Origin: an uncultured Porphyromonadaceae bacterium
Lineage (GTDB): Bacteria > Bacteroidota > Bacteroidia > Bacteroidales > Muribaculaceae
Assembly: GCA_947174335.1 (NCBI GenBank)
Contig: CAMWIM010000001.1
Coordinates: 47,169-111,168, forward strand
DNA: 64,000 bases
Direction: 5' to 3'
The notes under the pieces were generated by a model, which saw nothing but the letters and a program-made list of their open reading frames with translations, did not search any database and was not told the origin of the DNA. A program made the translations under genes and the position numbers. Positions 23,874-33,252 of the stretch are shown in pieces (position 1 is the stretch's first letter; every line of letters starts with the position of its first letter).

Positions 23874-26449
23874 CCAGAATTGTCACATATTTATTTTTAC
23901 TGATTGTTGTGCTAAATACTACGGCGCAAGTCAATGTGACAGGTATTGTCATAGACAAAGAGAATAATGAGCCTGTTACCGGAGCGTCTGTTATTGTTAA
24001 GGGCGCTGACGGCAAGATTAAAAAATTTACAACTTCTAAAATCGACGGTGATTTCACGATGTCGTTGCCGTCAATTACAGATTGTCGGTTAGAGGTGTCT
24101 ATGATGAGTTTCGCCAAGAAAATTATCCCGCTTGACAGTGTTTCGTTTCCTATAACTATATATCTCGAACCGGGCACGACACTACTCAAAGAGGTAACAG
24201 TCAAGGCTGACCGTATCCGTGAACAAGGAGATACAATCACTTATAATGTAGGGACTTTTGCCCAACAGCAAGACCGTTCAATTGGCGACGTGCTGAAACG
24301 TATGCCGGGCATCAGTGTGGAAAGTTCAGGCAAAATACAATATCAAGGCGAGGATATAAACAAGTTCTATATCGAAGGCTCAGACTTGCTTGGTGGTAAA
24401 TATGGAATTGCAACCAACGGTATAAACCACGAAGATGTTGGAGCGGTCGAGGTAATGGAAAATCATCAGCCTATGCAGGTGCTGGCGGGAATATCCTTCT
24501 CAGACAAAGCCGCAATAAATCTCAAATTAAAAAATAAATCAAAAGCAACTTGGACATTCCACGGAGACGCCGGAGGTGGTTACTCATGGCTGCCCGACGG
24601 TGCGATATGGGACGGCGAGTTATTCGCCATGGCTGTTATGCCAAAATTCCAGAACATAACTACATTAAAGACTAACAATATAGGCGAAGATCTGTCATCT
24701 CAGGCTACAGACTTCTTCGCTTCACGTCGGGGAACCGATTTGAGTCGTTATGTCGGAGTCTCATTACCCGGCGTTCCTAATCTAAACCGAAAGAGAACAT
24801 TATTTAATCGTTCGGCTCTCGTTTCAACAAACAGCCTATGGAAATTTGGTCGCGGTGAGTTCAAGACTCAGATCGACTACTCATTCAACCGGGTAACAGC
24901 AGATGTCGCCAACATAACCACATACTTCCTTAATGAAGGCGACCGTGTCATCACTGAAAACCAGAATGGCGTAGATCGTTCTCACTCTCTATCGGGTAAG
25001 TTTATCTATGAATTAAATCAAAAGACAGCGTTCATAAACAATACCCTAAAGACAAATATCGACTGGGATGATGTTAGACTTGGTGTTACAGGCTCTTTAC
25101 CAAATGACCAGACAGCATCACTCCCCGACTACTATGTTGCAAACGATTTCAAATTGATAAAACGTTTCAATGGGAAACATCTCGTAACATTCAAGAGCGT
25201 AAATGAATGGGAATCGCTACCTCAGACACTTTCGGTAACAATGAATGACCGGTTTATGCATCAGAACGTAAAAGATCATGCATTCAAGACTGATGAGAGT
25301 GCTGCTTATGCTTTCTCTCTCAACGGAATCACAATTAGCCTTGAAGGTGGTATCAAAGGTTATTTACGCTCGCTTGACACAAAACTTCCTGAAATACCTG
25401 AGGAAATACCCGGTACTACGACCAATGTAATGAATACAAATTACTTCACGGTCTATGTCACTCCGAAATTTGAGTATTGGTTAAATCGAGTGAATTTCAC
25501 GTTAAATGCTCCCCTAAGTTTCGCCAATTATACGTTTGACAAAGCTCTTGCAAACCGAAGCGAGATCTACTTTTCTCCATCCCTGAACATGAACTGGAAA
25601 CCTAACAACCGCCTTTCGATGAGCGTTAGCGGTGGGACTGGTCGCTCGCCTATGGATTTGAGCCTTATTCAGCCCGGATACGTTATGACAAACTATCGTT
25701 CATTCCGTAGCGGAGTAGATGATTTCTACAATTCTACTTCTCAAAGAGTTTCCGCAAGAATATCTTACAAGCACACCCGCCAAGGTTTGTTTGCCAACGC
25801 ATTTGTAATGCAGTCATGGCGTCATAATCCCTATACTCTTGCTCAACAACTTTACGGCAACTATGTAGTTTATTCATATACATCGGCAAAAAGTAACGGG
25901 CAAACGCTCATTGCAAACGGGAATATTGGCAAGACTCTTGATTTTATGCAGGGCAGCGCAAATATCAACGGCTCGTACAGCCGCACCGAATCGCATCTTA
26001 TATCTGAAAACAGTTCGGTCAATTCAATAGGCACCTCTTGGACGGCAGGATTAAAGATCAATGGCTATCCTATCAGATGGGTTAGTTTTGACTACCGATT
26101 TGCATTTTCATCTAACCGCCTTGCCATGAATAGTATTAATGCTTCTTGGTTAGGACGTGTGGAAAATGAATTGCTGATTAATATTATTCCTCACAAGAAA
26201 TGGGAATGGCACATCAGCGGTGAACATTATCGCAACGAAATAACTACTGATCAATTCAAAAATGTGTTTCTACTTGACACCAAATTAATCTATAAACTTA
26301 CCAAGCGGCTTGAATTATCAGCATTGTTAAACAACATCTTCAATCAACGCACTTATAACTACACAACATATAATCAGCTCACTTCGTTTGAAAGCCAACG
26401 TTGGCTCAGAGGGCGCGAAATGCTAATCTCAATTTCTCTAAGAAAATAA
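23870..26449 (+). CDS. Outer-membrane beta-barrel protein with carboxypeptidase-regulatory-like and plug domains
   Basis: 859 aa. Signal peptide (MTRIVTYLFLLIVVLNTTAQ), then a CarboxypepD_reg-like Ig fold (residues about 22-105: VTGIVIDKENNEPVTGASVIVKG). A TonB-receptor plug-like domain follows (about 120-225: IGDVLKRMPGISVESSGKI, DINKFYIEGSDLLGGKYG). The rest is a long aromatic, alternating region typical of a 22-strand outer-membrane barrel. This is the architecture of TonB-dependent receptors without a SusD partner. The flanking GLPGLI genes and the ATGA overlap suggest a joint envelope function; the transported or exported substrate is unknown. Confidence 0.85.
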   Translation: MTRIVTYLFLLIVVLNTTAQVNVTGIVIDKENNEPVTGASVIVKGADGKIKKFTTSKIDGDFTMSLPSITDCRLEVSMMSFAKKIIPLDSVSFPITIYLEPGTTLLKEVTVKADRIREQGDTITYNVGTFAQQQDRSIGDVLKRMPGISVESSGKIQYQGEDINKFYIEGSDLLGGKYGIATNGINHEDVGAVEVMENHQPMQVLAGISFSDKAAINLKLKNKSKATWTFHGDAGGGYSWLPDGAIWDGELFAMAVMPKFQNITTLKTNNIGEDLSSQATDFFASRRGTDLSRYVGVSLPGVPNLNRKRTLFNRSALVSTNSLWKFGRGEFKTQIDYSFNRVTADVANITTYFLNEGDRVITENQNGVDRSHSLSGKFIYELNQKTAFINNTLKTNIDWDDVRLGVTGSLPNDQTASLPDYYVANDFKLIKRFNGKHLVTFKSVNEWESLPQTLSVTMNDRFMHQNVKDHAFKTDESAAYAFSLNGITISLEGGIKGYLRSLDTKLPEIPEEIPGTTTNVMNTNYFTVYVTPKFEYWLNRVNFTLNAPLSFANYTFDKALANRSEIYFSPSLNMNWKPNNRLSMSVSGGTGRSPMDLSLIQPGYVMTNYRSFRSGVDDFYNSTSQRVSARISYKHTRQGLFANAFVMQSWRHNPYTLAQQLYGNYVVYSYTSAKSNGQTLIANGNIGKTLDFMQGSANINGSYSRTESHLISENSSVNSIGTSWTAGLKINGYPIRWVSFDYRFAFSSNRLAMNSINASWLGRVENELLINIIPHKKWEWHISGEHYRNEITTDQFKNVFLLDTKLIYKLTKRLELSALLNNIFNQRTYNYTTYNQLTSFESQRWLRGREMLISISLRK

Positions 26450-26465
26450 CTACAACTACAGCAAT

Positions 26466-27323
26466 ATGAAAAAATTTCTCACATCGTTCATCATCTGCTT
26501 TGTGGCAATTACCACATTGGCACAAAACAGGGCTGAAATTATTGTCAGCTATGAATCGTCGTTCCCAACAAAGCATGGTAAAATCCAAACTCTCAAGATG
26601 TCACTGTTAGCATCATCTACTGAAGCGAAGTATTTCAACGACATCAGTCTATGGGTCGATTCATTGAAATCTACTCCCGAGGGCAAAGCCAAATATACTG
26701 AGATTATCAGAAAAACGTGTATGACTGTAGAACCGGACGGCTCTGTGTCGTTTGATATGAGAAAAGGTCCGACAAAAAACACTCACAGTTTTGTTTTTAC
26801 AAATCTTGCAGAAGACAACCTCACTCATTATAATAAATTTGGAGAAGAGCTTGGCTATTACAAAGAGCCTCTCGCTGAAATGCAATGGAATATAATAGAG
26901 GATTCTACCGCCAATATTGTTGGTTATGACTGCGTAATGGCTGAAACTGATTATCACGGTCGGCACTGGAAAGCTTGGTTTACCCCTGAAATACCTGTAC
27001 CTTTCGGACCGTGGAAACTACACGGACTTCCCGGACTTATTTTGAAAGCCGAAGCTAACGGGAATTTCTTATTTGTAGCAACCGGGCTTGAAAGTACCGA
27101 TCGAATTATGACTCCAATGTATATGCAAGACGAATACTCAAAAGTTAATCGCAAAGATGCACTTAAAAATGCTGAATATTTCAACAATAATCAGGAAAGT
27201 ATTCTAAGAGCTCAAGGGCAAAATGTAACCGTGCTCGCAGTTGACGATGACGGAAACAGAATCGAAATGCCGAAATATGACGGCTTGTTACACAATATCG
27301 AACCTGACTATAAAATGAAATAA
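26466..27323 (+). CDS. GLPGLI-family exported protein (3 of 3)
   Basis: 285 aa. Signal peptide MKKFLTSFIICFVAITTLAQ. Hallmark block: GYDCVMAETDYHGRHWKAW and FTPEIPVPFGPWKLHGLPGLILKAEA. Unlike the two upstream copies, the residue before GLPGL is His, not Cys, while the earlier Cys (YDC) is kept. It lies 16 bp after the barrel gene and closes the operon. It converges on the GNAT gene with only 18 bp between them. Function unknown. Confidence 0.88.
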   Translation: MKKFLTSFIICFVAITTLAQNRAEIIVSYESSFPTKHGKIQTLKMSLLASSTEAKYFNDISLWVDSLKSTPEGKAKYTEIIRKTCMTVEPDGSVSFDMRKGPTKNTHSFVFTNLAEDNLTHYNKFGEELGYYKEPLAEMQWNIIEDSTANIVGYDCVMAETDYHGRHWKAWFTPEIPVPFGPWKLHGLPGLILKAEANGNFLFVATGLESTDRIMTPMYMQDEYSKVNRKDALKNAEYFNNNQESILRAQGQNVTVLAVDDDGNRIEMPKYDGLLHNIEPDYKMK

Positions 27324-27341
27324 GACTTACTTTTTGACTAA

Positions 27342-27863
27342 TCAGTCTAAAATTTTCTGCATCATAACCGCATCCACATAACCGTTGGGGCGGATTATCC
27401 AATCTTTCAGAGTGCCGGCTTCTACGAATCCGGCATTTTTTAATGAATATAGGCTCGATTGATTATCTACTGTTGACACTGCCGACAACTGATGGATTGA
27501 CAATCGCTCGTGACAAAAAAACGATAACGCAATCAAAGCCCGACTGCAAACGCCTTTACCTCGATACAATTCCGAAACATAAAAGCCGGTCATTGCACGA
27601 CGATTTAGCGGGTCAAAATCAAACAGATCAATCATACCAATCGGAGAATCGGGCTTCTTAACATCAACAATCATAAACCTCAGTTGGCGCGTCACAAAAA
27701 TATCGGGGTCATAGTTGCTCACATACTCTTGGATATTGTGTAGAGAGTATGAACTTACAATTGATGACGAGTCCCATTGTTGAGGGTCGTTTTCCCATTC
27801 AAAAATATGCTCTACATCGTAAGGCTCGGGAGCTCTCAAGCCAATTCCTTCAAACTGTATCAT
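27342..27863 (-). CDS. GNAT-family N-acetyltransferase (RimJ/SpeG-like)
   Basis: 173 aa cytoplasmic acetyltransferase. N-terminal substrate region [22 protein letters not shown] is typical of RimJ/RimL/SpeG-type GNATs. The acetyl-CoA pyrophosphate loop is [11 protein letters not shown] (about residues 99-109), followed by [18 protein letters not shown], the conserved Asn/Ser-Leu-Tyr motif. Its start overlaps the recR stop by 4 bp (ATGA), so the pair is translationally coupled. Substrate not deducible. Confidence 0.88.
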   Translation of the reverse strand: MIQFEGIGLRAPEPYDVEHIFEWENDPQQWDSSSIVSSYSLHNIQEYVSNYDPDIFVTRQLRFMIVDVKKPDSPIGMIDLFDFDPLNRRAMTGFYVSELYRGKGVCSRALIALSFFCHERLSIHQLSAVSTVDNQSSLYSLKNAGFVEAGTLKDWIIRPNGYVDAVMMQKILD

Positions 27864-28471
27864 TTTGCAAAAGGTACACGGTTAACAAGTGAACGCCCGA
27901 GAGTGACTTCGTCGGTATAATCAATTTCATTACCAACTGAAACGCCTCGCGACAACTGAGTCACGACAACATCATGTCCCATAAGCTTTCTGTAAATATA
28001 AAAATTGGTTGTATCACCCTCCATGGTCGGACTAAGTGCGAGAATCACTTCCTTTATACCGCCATTGCTCACTCGCTCAATCAACGAATCAATTTCAAGC
28101 GAGTCGGGTCCGATGCCGTCGATAGGCGAAATCAAACCGCCAAGAACGTGATATACGCCGTCAAACTGACGTGTATTTTCAAAACTCATAACATCTTTGA
28201 CGGTTTCAACAACGCAAACTTTTGATTTATCACGAGCAGGATTTGCACACACAGGACAAATCTCGGTCTCTGAGATATTATGACAAACTCGACAATAAGT
28301 GATGCCTTCACGTAAATCAATTATTGCACGTCCAAGCCCGACTGCAACATCTGTATCCTGACGCAACAGATGTAGCGCAAGTCTCAGAGCGGTTTTTCGA
28401 CCCACCCCCGGCAGACGCGCAAGCTCACTGACAGCGTTTTCAAGTAATTTTGATGAGAATTCTTGTTCCAT
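27860..28471 (-). CDS. recR: Recombination mediator RecR
   Basis: 203 aa. Part of the RecFOR pathway that loads RecA at gaps. N-terminal helix-hairpin-helix ([21 protein letters not shown]), then a C4 zinc finger ([16 protein letters not shown], about residues 56-71) and a TOPRIM domain ([31 protein letters not shown]). Full family length. It has a consensus promoter on the minus strand at 28511-28543. Confidence 0.96.
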   Translation of the reverse strand: MEQEFSSKLLENAVSELARLPGVGRKTALRLALHLLRQDTDVAVGLGRAIIDLREGITYCRVCHNISETEICPVCANPARDKSKVCVVETVKDVMSFENTRQFDGVYHVLGGLISPIDGIGPDSLEIDSLIERVSNGGIKEVILALSPTMEGDTTNFYIYRKLMGHDVVVTQLSRGVSVGNEIDYTDEVTLGRSLVNRVPFAK

Positions 28472-28510
28472 TTATCTAACAATCTAATTTCATAATAACG
28501 AAATCGACTT

Positions 28511-28543
28511 CAAAGGTAGACATTTTAATATAAACTTTACAAA
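28511..28543 (-). promoter_or_regulatory. recR promoter
   Basis: On the minus strand, TTTG (28543-28540), a 21-bp spacer, then TACCTTTG (28518-28511). This matches the Bacteroidetes consensus; the predicted start near 28504 gives a ~33-nt leader. Confidence 0.7.
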
Positions 28544-28548
28544 TTGTA

Positions 28549-28579
28549 ATTGTTAATTGTCAATAATTTTATACCTTTG
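28549..28579 (+). promoter_or_regulatory. panC promoter
   Basis: ATTG (28549-28552, partial -33), a 19-bp spacer, then TACCTTTG (28572-28579) followed by CACC. The -33 elements of panC and recR lie only 5 bp apart, back to back. Confidence 0.6.
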
Positions 28580-28618
28580 CACCGTAAAATACGAAATAGA
28601 GAATTTACCATATAAAAA

Positions 28619-29467
28619 ATGGAAATAATCAGAACAGTGAAAGAGCTCAAGCATGCAGTGGAGCAAGCTAAAGTTCAAGGGGCTAAGATAGGACTTGTGC
28701 CAACAATGGGAGCACTTCATGCAGGTCATGTATCTTTAATTGAACGTGCACGTTGTGAAAACGACTTTGTTGTTGTCAGTGTCTTTGTCAACCCCACCCA
28801 ATTTAACAATCCGACTGACTTAAAAACTTACCCTCGAACCGAAGAAGCCGATTGTGAGAAACTTGAGGCAGCAGGTGTTGATGTCGCATTCATCCCCTCG
28901 GTTGAGGAAATATATCCCGAACCTGACACACGAGTTTTTGAACTCGGACCGGTAGCTGAAGTTATGGAAGGAGCTATGCGCCCCGGACACTTTAACGGCG
29001 TCGCTCAAATCGTCAGCAAACTTTTTGAAATGGTTCAGCCCGACCGTGCCTACTTTGGTGAAAAAGACTTCCAACAAATAGCCGTAATCCGTAAAATGGT
29101 TGAACTTTGTGGATTTAATATCGAAATCGTTGACTGCCCTATCAAACGTGAGGATGACGGTTTGGCTTTGAGCAGCCGAAATGTCAGACTGACCGCTGAA
29201 CAACGTAAGGTAGCACCCATGATTCACAAAATTTTGACCGAAAGCGTTAATTTTGCGAAGAATCACACTGTTGAAGAAACCATTAAAATGGTAACCGATG
29301 AACTTAATAAAGTTGAGTTTATGGAAGTTGAATACTACCAGATTGTTGACCCGTTGACAATGCAACCTATTGCAAAATGGGATGACACCAAACTCAATCC
29401 GGTCGGCTGTATCACAGTTTACTGTGGCGATGTCCGACTCATTGACAATATTAAATACACAAAATAA
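28619..29467 (+). CDS. panC: Pantothenate synthetase
   Basis: 282 aa. ATP-dependent condensation of pantoate and beta-alanine. Nucleotidyltransferase motif [18 protein letters not shown] (HxGH type, residues about 27-44), [20 protein letters not shown], and [17 protein letters not shown] with the KMSKS-equivalent region [13 protein letters not shown]. Full length. panD follows 14 bp downstream, so the last two steps to pantothenate are cotranscribed; CoA synthesis is completed by coaE at 6547. Confidence 0.97.
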   Translation: MEIIRTVKELKHAVEQAKVQGAKIGLVPTMGALHAGHVSLIERARCENDFVVVSVFVNPTQFNNPTDLKTYPRTEEADCEKLEAAGVDVAFIPSVEEIYPEPDTRVFELGPVAEVMEGAMRPGHFNGVAQIVSKLFEMVQPDRAYFGEKDFQQIAVIRKMVELCGFNIEIVDCPIKREDDGLALSSRNVRLTAEQRKVAPMIHKILTESVNFAKNHTVEETIKMVTDELNKVEFMEVEYYQIVDPLTMQPIAKWDDTKLNPVGCITVYCGDVRLIDNIKYTK

Positions 29468-29481
29468 ACCCTGCATAAAAA

Positions 29482-29832
29482 ATGATGAACATCGAAGTTC
29501 TCAAATCAAAAATCCATCGAGTTACAGTAACCCAAGCCTGTCTCGACTATATCGGTAGCATCACCATTGATGAAGATTTGATGGATGCAGCCAATATTAT
29601 TGCCGGCGAAAGGGTTTATATCGTTGACAATAACAATGGAGAACGACTTGATACGTATGTAATTCCCGGCGAAAGAGGTTCGGGTGTGATTTGTCTTAAC
29701 GGAGCCGCAGCGCGCAAAGTTCAACCGGGAGACATTGTCATCATCATGAGCTATGCTTCAATGCCCTTTGAAGAAGCACGCGCCTTCAAGCCGACAGTTA
29801 TTTTTCCCGATACAGCGACCAACAAGCTGTAA
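29482..29832 (+). CDS. panD: Aspartate 1-decarboxylase proenzyme
   Basis: 116 aa pyruvoyl enzyme that makes beta-alanine for PanC. The self-cleavage site is in [17 protein letters not shown] (Gly-Ser at about residues 25-26), where Ser becomes the pyruvoyl group. [27 protein letters not shown] is also conserved. Two consecutive ATGs open the frame ([19 protein letters not shown]); the first is annotated. Downstream genes ffh and folD may share the transcript (39 bp gap). Confidence 0.97.
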   Translation: MMNIEVLKSKIHRVTVTQACLDYIGSITIDEDLMDAANIIAGERVYIVDNNNGERLDTYVIPGERGSGVICLNGAAARKVQPGDIVIIMSYASMPFEEARAFKPTVIFPDTATNKL

Positions 29833-29871
29833 AAATTATAAACACCACTTTTTACAACGAGCTGATAATAT

Positions 29872-31206
29872 ATGTTTGAATCACTTACCGAGAAACTTGA
29901 GAAAAGCCTTCAAATTTTAAAAGGTCAAGGCAAAATCACTGAAATAAATGTAGCCGAAACCCTTAAGGATGTTCGTCGCGCACTCATCGATGCCGACGTC
30001 AACTACAAGGTTGCAAAACAATTTGTTGATACAGTAAAAACCAAAGCGCTTGGTCAAAATGTTTTGACAGCCCTTAAGCCTAAAGAGCTCATGCTCAAAA
30101 TTGTGCATGATGAGCTGACCTCTCTTATGGGTGGCGAAACTGCGCCGATTAATCTTTCAGGCAATCCTACCGTGATATTAATGTCCGGTCTGCAAGGTTC
30201 CGGTAAAACAACCCTCTCAGGTAAACTTGCCCGCAAATTAAAAAGCGAAAAAGGTAAACGTCCCTTGCTCGTTGCCTGTGACGTATATCGTCCTGCAGCT
30301 ATTGACCAACTCAAGGTACTTGGCGAACAAATCGAAGTTCCGGTATACTCTGAAGAAGGAAATAATAATCCGGTTGAAATTGCCAAGAACGCAATCGCAT
30401 ACGCAAAAAATAATCACCTCGACTTGGTAATTGTCGATACAGCAGGTCGTCTCGCTGTTGACGAGCAGATGATGAACGAGATTGAAGCAATTAAAAACGC
30501 TGTCAAACCTCAAGAAACTCTGTTTGTTGTCGATTCAATGACCGGTCAAGATGCGGTTAACACAGCTAAATCGTTTAATGATCGCCTTGATTTTGACGGT
30601 GTTGTATTGACAAAGCTCGATGGCGATACTCGTGGTGGTGCAGCTCTTACAATACGTAATGTAGTCAACAAACCTATCAAATTTGTAGGTACAGGTGAGA
30701 AACTCGATGCTATCGACCAGTTCCATCCCGACCGTATGGCTGCCCGTATCCTTGGTCAGGGCGACATCATGACCCTCGTTGAGAAAGCTCAAAACATCAT
30801 TAACGAGGATGAAGCAAAACAGCTTCAACGCAAAATTTCAAAAGACCAATTTAACTTTGACGACTTCCTTGCCCAAATTCAGCAAATCAAGAAAATGGGT
30901 AATATCAAAGACCTCGCTTCAATGATTCCGGGAGTCGGAAAAGCTATTAAAGATATTGACATTGACGACAATGCGTTCAAAGGCATTGAAGCCATTATCC
31001 GCTCAATGACATTGGCTGAACGTCAAAATCCGTCGATCATCAACGGCTCACGTCGCCAGCGTATTGCACGCGGTTCGGGTACTTCACTCCAAGAGGTTAA
31101 CCGACTTCTCACTCAGTTTGAACAGACTCGCAAAATGCTTAAGCAGGCATCTCAATTTAAGAGCAACCCAATGAAAATGATGCGTGAAATGCGTCGTCAT
31201 CGATAA
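29872..31206 (+). CDS. ffh: Signal recognition particle protein Ffh
   Basis: 444 aa GTPase that with 4.5S RNA targets nascent membrane proteins to FtsY. N domain (1-90), then G domain with P-loop GLQGSGKTT (about 106-114), [30 protein letters not shown] and GTGEK. The Met-rich M domain contains the SRP RNA-binding [21 protein letters not shown] segment and a C-terminal [15 protein letters not shown]. Length and motif order are canonical. Confidence 0.97.
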   Translation: MFESLTEKLEKSLQILKGQGKITEINVAETLKDVRRALIDADVNYKVAKQFVDTVKTKALGQNVLTALKPKELMLKIVHDELTSLMGGETAPINLSGNPTVILMSGLQGSGKTTLSGKLARKLKSEKGKRPLLVACDVYRPAAIDQLKVLGEQIEVPVYSEEGNNNPVEIAKNAIAYAKNNHLDLVIVDTAGRLAVDEQMMNEIEAIKNAVKPQETLFVVDSMTGQDAVNTAKSFNDRLDFDGVVLTKLDGDTRGGAALTIRNVVNKPIKFVGTGEKLDAIDQFHPDRMAARILGQGDIMTLVEKAQNIINEDEAKQLQRKISKDQFNFDDFLAQIQQIKKMGNIKDLASMIPGVGKAIKDIDIDDNAFKGIEAIIRSMTLAERQNPSIINGSRRQRIARGSGTSLQEVNRLLTQFEQTRKMLKQASQFKSNPMKMMREMRRHR

Positions 31207-31229
31207 AAAAATATAACATCAACGATTTT

Positions 31230-32114
31230 ATGGAGCTTATTGACGGTAAAAAAATATCACAGGAAATCAAGCAAGAGATTGCCCTTGAAGTTAAAGAAAT
31301 GAAAGCACACGGCAAGCGTGCGCCTCATTTGGCAGCTGTGCTTGTCGGTCATGACGGAGGTAGCGAAACCTACGTTGCCGCCAAAATCAAGGCATGCGAA
31401 GAATGTGGATTCTCATCAACTACACTTCGATTTGAAGACACAATTACCGAAGATGAGCTTTTGAAAACAGTTCACGAGCTGAATAATAATCCGGAAATTG
31501 ACGGATTCATCGTTCAGCTTCCTTTACCACGACACATCAACGAACAAAAACTCATCGAAGCAATAGACCCTCGTAAAGACGTCGACGGTTTTCATCCTGT
31601 TAATGTTGGACGAATGTCTATCGGACTCCCCTGCTTCAAATCGGCAACACCGGCAGGAATTATGATGTTGCTTGAACGCTACAATATTCCGACCAAAGGA
31701 GCTCGTTGTGTTATTCTCGGGCGTAGCAATATTGTCGGCAAACCTGTTGCAACTTTGATGATGCAGAAAGGTTATCCCGGTGATGCCACCGTTACAGTTT
31801 GTCACAGTGCTACAAAAGACATCAAAGAAATTTGTCGTGAAGCTGACATTGTCATTGCAGCATTGGGTCAACCCAAATTCGTTACAGCCGATATGATAAA
31901 ACCGGGAGCTACAATCATCGACGTAGGTACAACACGCGTTCCCGATGCAACACGCAAGAGTGGATTCCGCCTGTCGGGAGATGTTGATTTTGAAAATGTC
32001 TCAAAAATTTGTGGATACATCACCCCGGTCCCCGGCGGAGTTGGTCCTATGACTATTGTATCGCTGATGAACAATACACTTTTGGCGGCTAAGCATATTA
32101 TTTATCCTGAATAA
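31230..32114 (+). CDS. folD: Bifunctional methylene-THF dehydrogenase/methenyl-THF cyclohydrolase
   Basis: 294 aa one-carbon enzyme. Signatures: [16 protein letters not shown] (catalytic Lys region, about residues 48-63), the substrate motif [12 protein letters not shown], the [11 protein letters not shown] block, the NADP-binding [12 protein letters not shown] and the C-terminal [18 protein letters not shown]. Full length. It lies 23 bp after ffh, and the CapA-like gene starts 7 bp after its stop. Confidence 0.97.
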   Translation: MELIDGKKISQEIKQEIALEVKEMKAHGKRAPHLAAVLVGHDGGSETYVAAKIKACEECGFSSTTLRFEDTITEDELLKTVHELNNNPEIDGFIVQLPLPRHINEQKLIEAIDPRKDVDGFHPVNVGRMSIGLPCFKSATPAGIMMLLERYNIPTKGARCVILGRSNIVGKPVATLMMQKGYPGDATVTVCHSATKDIKEICREADIVIAALGQPKFVTADMIKPGATIIDVGTTRVPDATRKSGFRLSGDVDFENVSKICGYITPVPGGVGPMTIVSLMNNTLLAAKHIIYPE

Positions 32115-32121
32115 GTTTGGT

Positions 32122-33252
32122 ATGCACGAAATTATTGAGGCACTCATTTCACTTTTAATATCAACGGCTTCAACTCCTGAAGCCGTTATTCTTTTTGCCG
32201 GGGACGCAATGCAACACGAAGCCCAACTTCAGGCAGCTATCAACTCGTCAAAAAATCACACAGACTACGACTATTCAGAATGTTTCACTGACATTGAACG
32301 TGCAATCAAAAAAGCCGATTATGCTGTCGTAAATCTTGAAGTGCCTCTCGGAGGTGCACCCTATTCAGGTTATCCGATGTTTGGAGCACCTGACTCATAC
32401 GCTAAATCTTTGAAAGATGCCGGATTTGATATGTTCCTGACAGCAAATAATCACACTCTTGACCGCCGGGACACAGGTTTAAGACGTACTATCAAAGTGC
32501 TTGACAATCTTGAAGTTGACCATATTGGAACATATAGCAGTAAAGCCGCTCGCGACTCAATTCTACCCCTTATCAAAGATATTAAAGGTTTTAACGTCGG
32601 TTTTCTGAACTATACCTACGGCACAAACGGCATTAAAATTAAAGAGAATACTGTTGTAGATTATATTGATACCGCTTTGATTGCCCGCGATATTGATGCT
32701 GTCAGAGCTAAAGGAGCTGAAATAGTAACTGTCGCCTTGCATTGGGGAATCGAATATGATCTGCTTCCAAACAAACAGCAAAAAGAACTTGCCGGTTTCC
32801 TGACAGACAAAGGCGTTGACATGATAATTGGAGGTCATCCCCATGTTATTCAGCCGATGGAAATGCGACTTAATAAAAACGGTAAAAAAACATTCGTCGT
32901 TTACTCGCTGGGGAACTTTATAAGCAATATGAAAACCGATGATACACGTGGCGGAGCCATTGCCCGAGTCAAACTTAAACGCGATACTACAGGAATAGCA
33001 TACGTTGACACAGCGTCATATTCGCTCGTGTTCACCATTCCACCCGGTGACGGCAGCAAAAACTTTCGCTTGGTTGATGCTACCGAGCGAAAAGCCGGTA
33101 GCCGCCAATATAATTGTAATATGTTTGTTAGTCGTGCTAAATCAATCTTTGACAAACACAATATCAATGTTCCGTTTGAAAAAATTAATCGCAATCACAA
33201 CGGACATAATGATGAGCGGCATGACACTCCAGCAACCGGTGATCAACAATGA
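32122..33252 (+). CDS. CapA-family (poly-gamma-glutamate capsule synthesis-like) phosphoesterase-fold protein
   Basis: 376 aa. The conserved metal-site blocks of the CapA/PgsA family are present: LFAGDAMQH (about residues 29-37), NLEVPLGG, FLTANNHTLDR, LHWGIEYD, GGHPHVIQP and YSLGNFISN. The N-terminus (MHEIIEALISLLIST) is hydrophobic but has acidic rather than basic residues, so a signal peptide is doubtful. A perfect terminator-like hairpin lies inside codons 15-23. The His/Asn-rich tail (NRNHNGHNDERH) is encoded in a 68-bp antisense overlap with the ABC ATPase gene. The real role is unknown. Confidence 0.85.
   Translation: MHEIIEALISLLISTASTPEAVILFAGDAMQHEAQLQAAINSSKNHTDYDYSECFTDIERAIKKADYAVVNLEVPLGGAPYSGYPMFGAPDSYAKSLKDAGFDMFLTANNHTLDRRDTGLRRTIKVLDNLEVDHIGTYSSKAARDSILPLIKDIKGFNVGFLNYTYGTNGIKIKENTVVDYIDTALIARDIDAVRAKGAEIVTVALHWGIEYDLLPNKQQKELAGFLTDKGVDMIIGGHPHVIQPMEMRLNKNGKKTFVVYSLGNFISNMKTDDTRGGAIARVKLKRDTTGIAYVDTASYSLVFTIPPGDGSKNFRLVDATERKAGSRQYNCNMFVSRAKSIFDKHNINVPFEKINRNHNGHNDERHDTPATGDQQ
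32163..32196 (+). terminator. Terminator-like hairpin inside the CapA-like gene start
   Basis: AACGGCTTCA (32163-32172) and TGAAGCCGTT (32178-32187) form a perfect 10-bp stem with a 5-nt loop, followed by ATTCTTTTTG. It sits 49 bp after the folD stop and could terminate or attenuate the panC-folD transcript. Confidence 0.55.

Noticed and set aside
28820..29476. Long open frame on the minus strand (218 codons) opposite panC
   Set aside because: Shadow of a well-supported panC; no motif, promoter or neighbour supports it.
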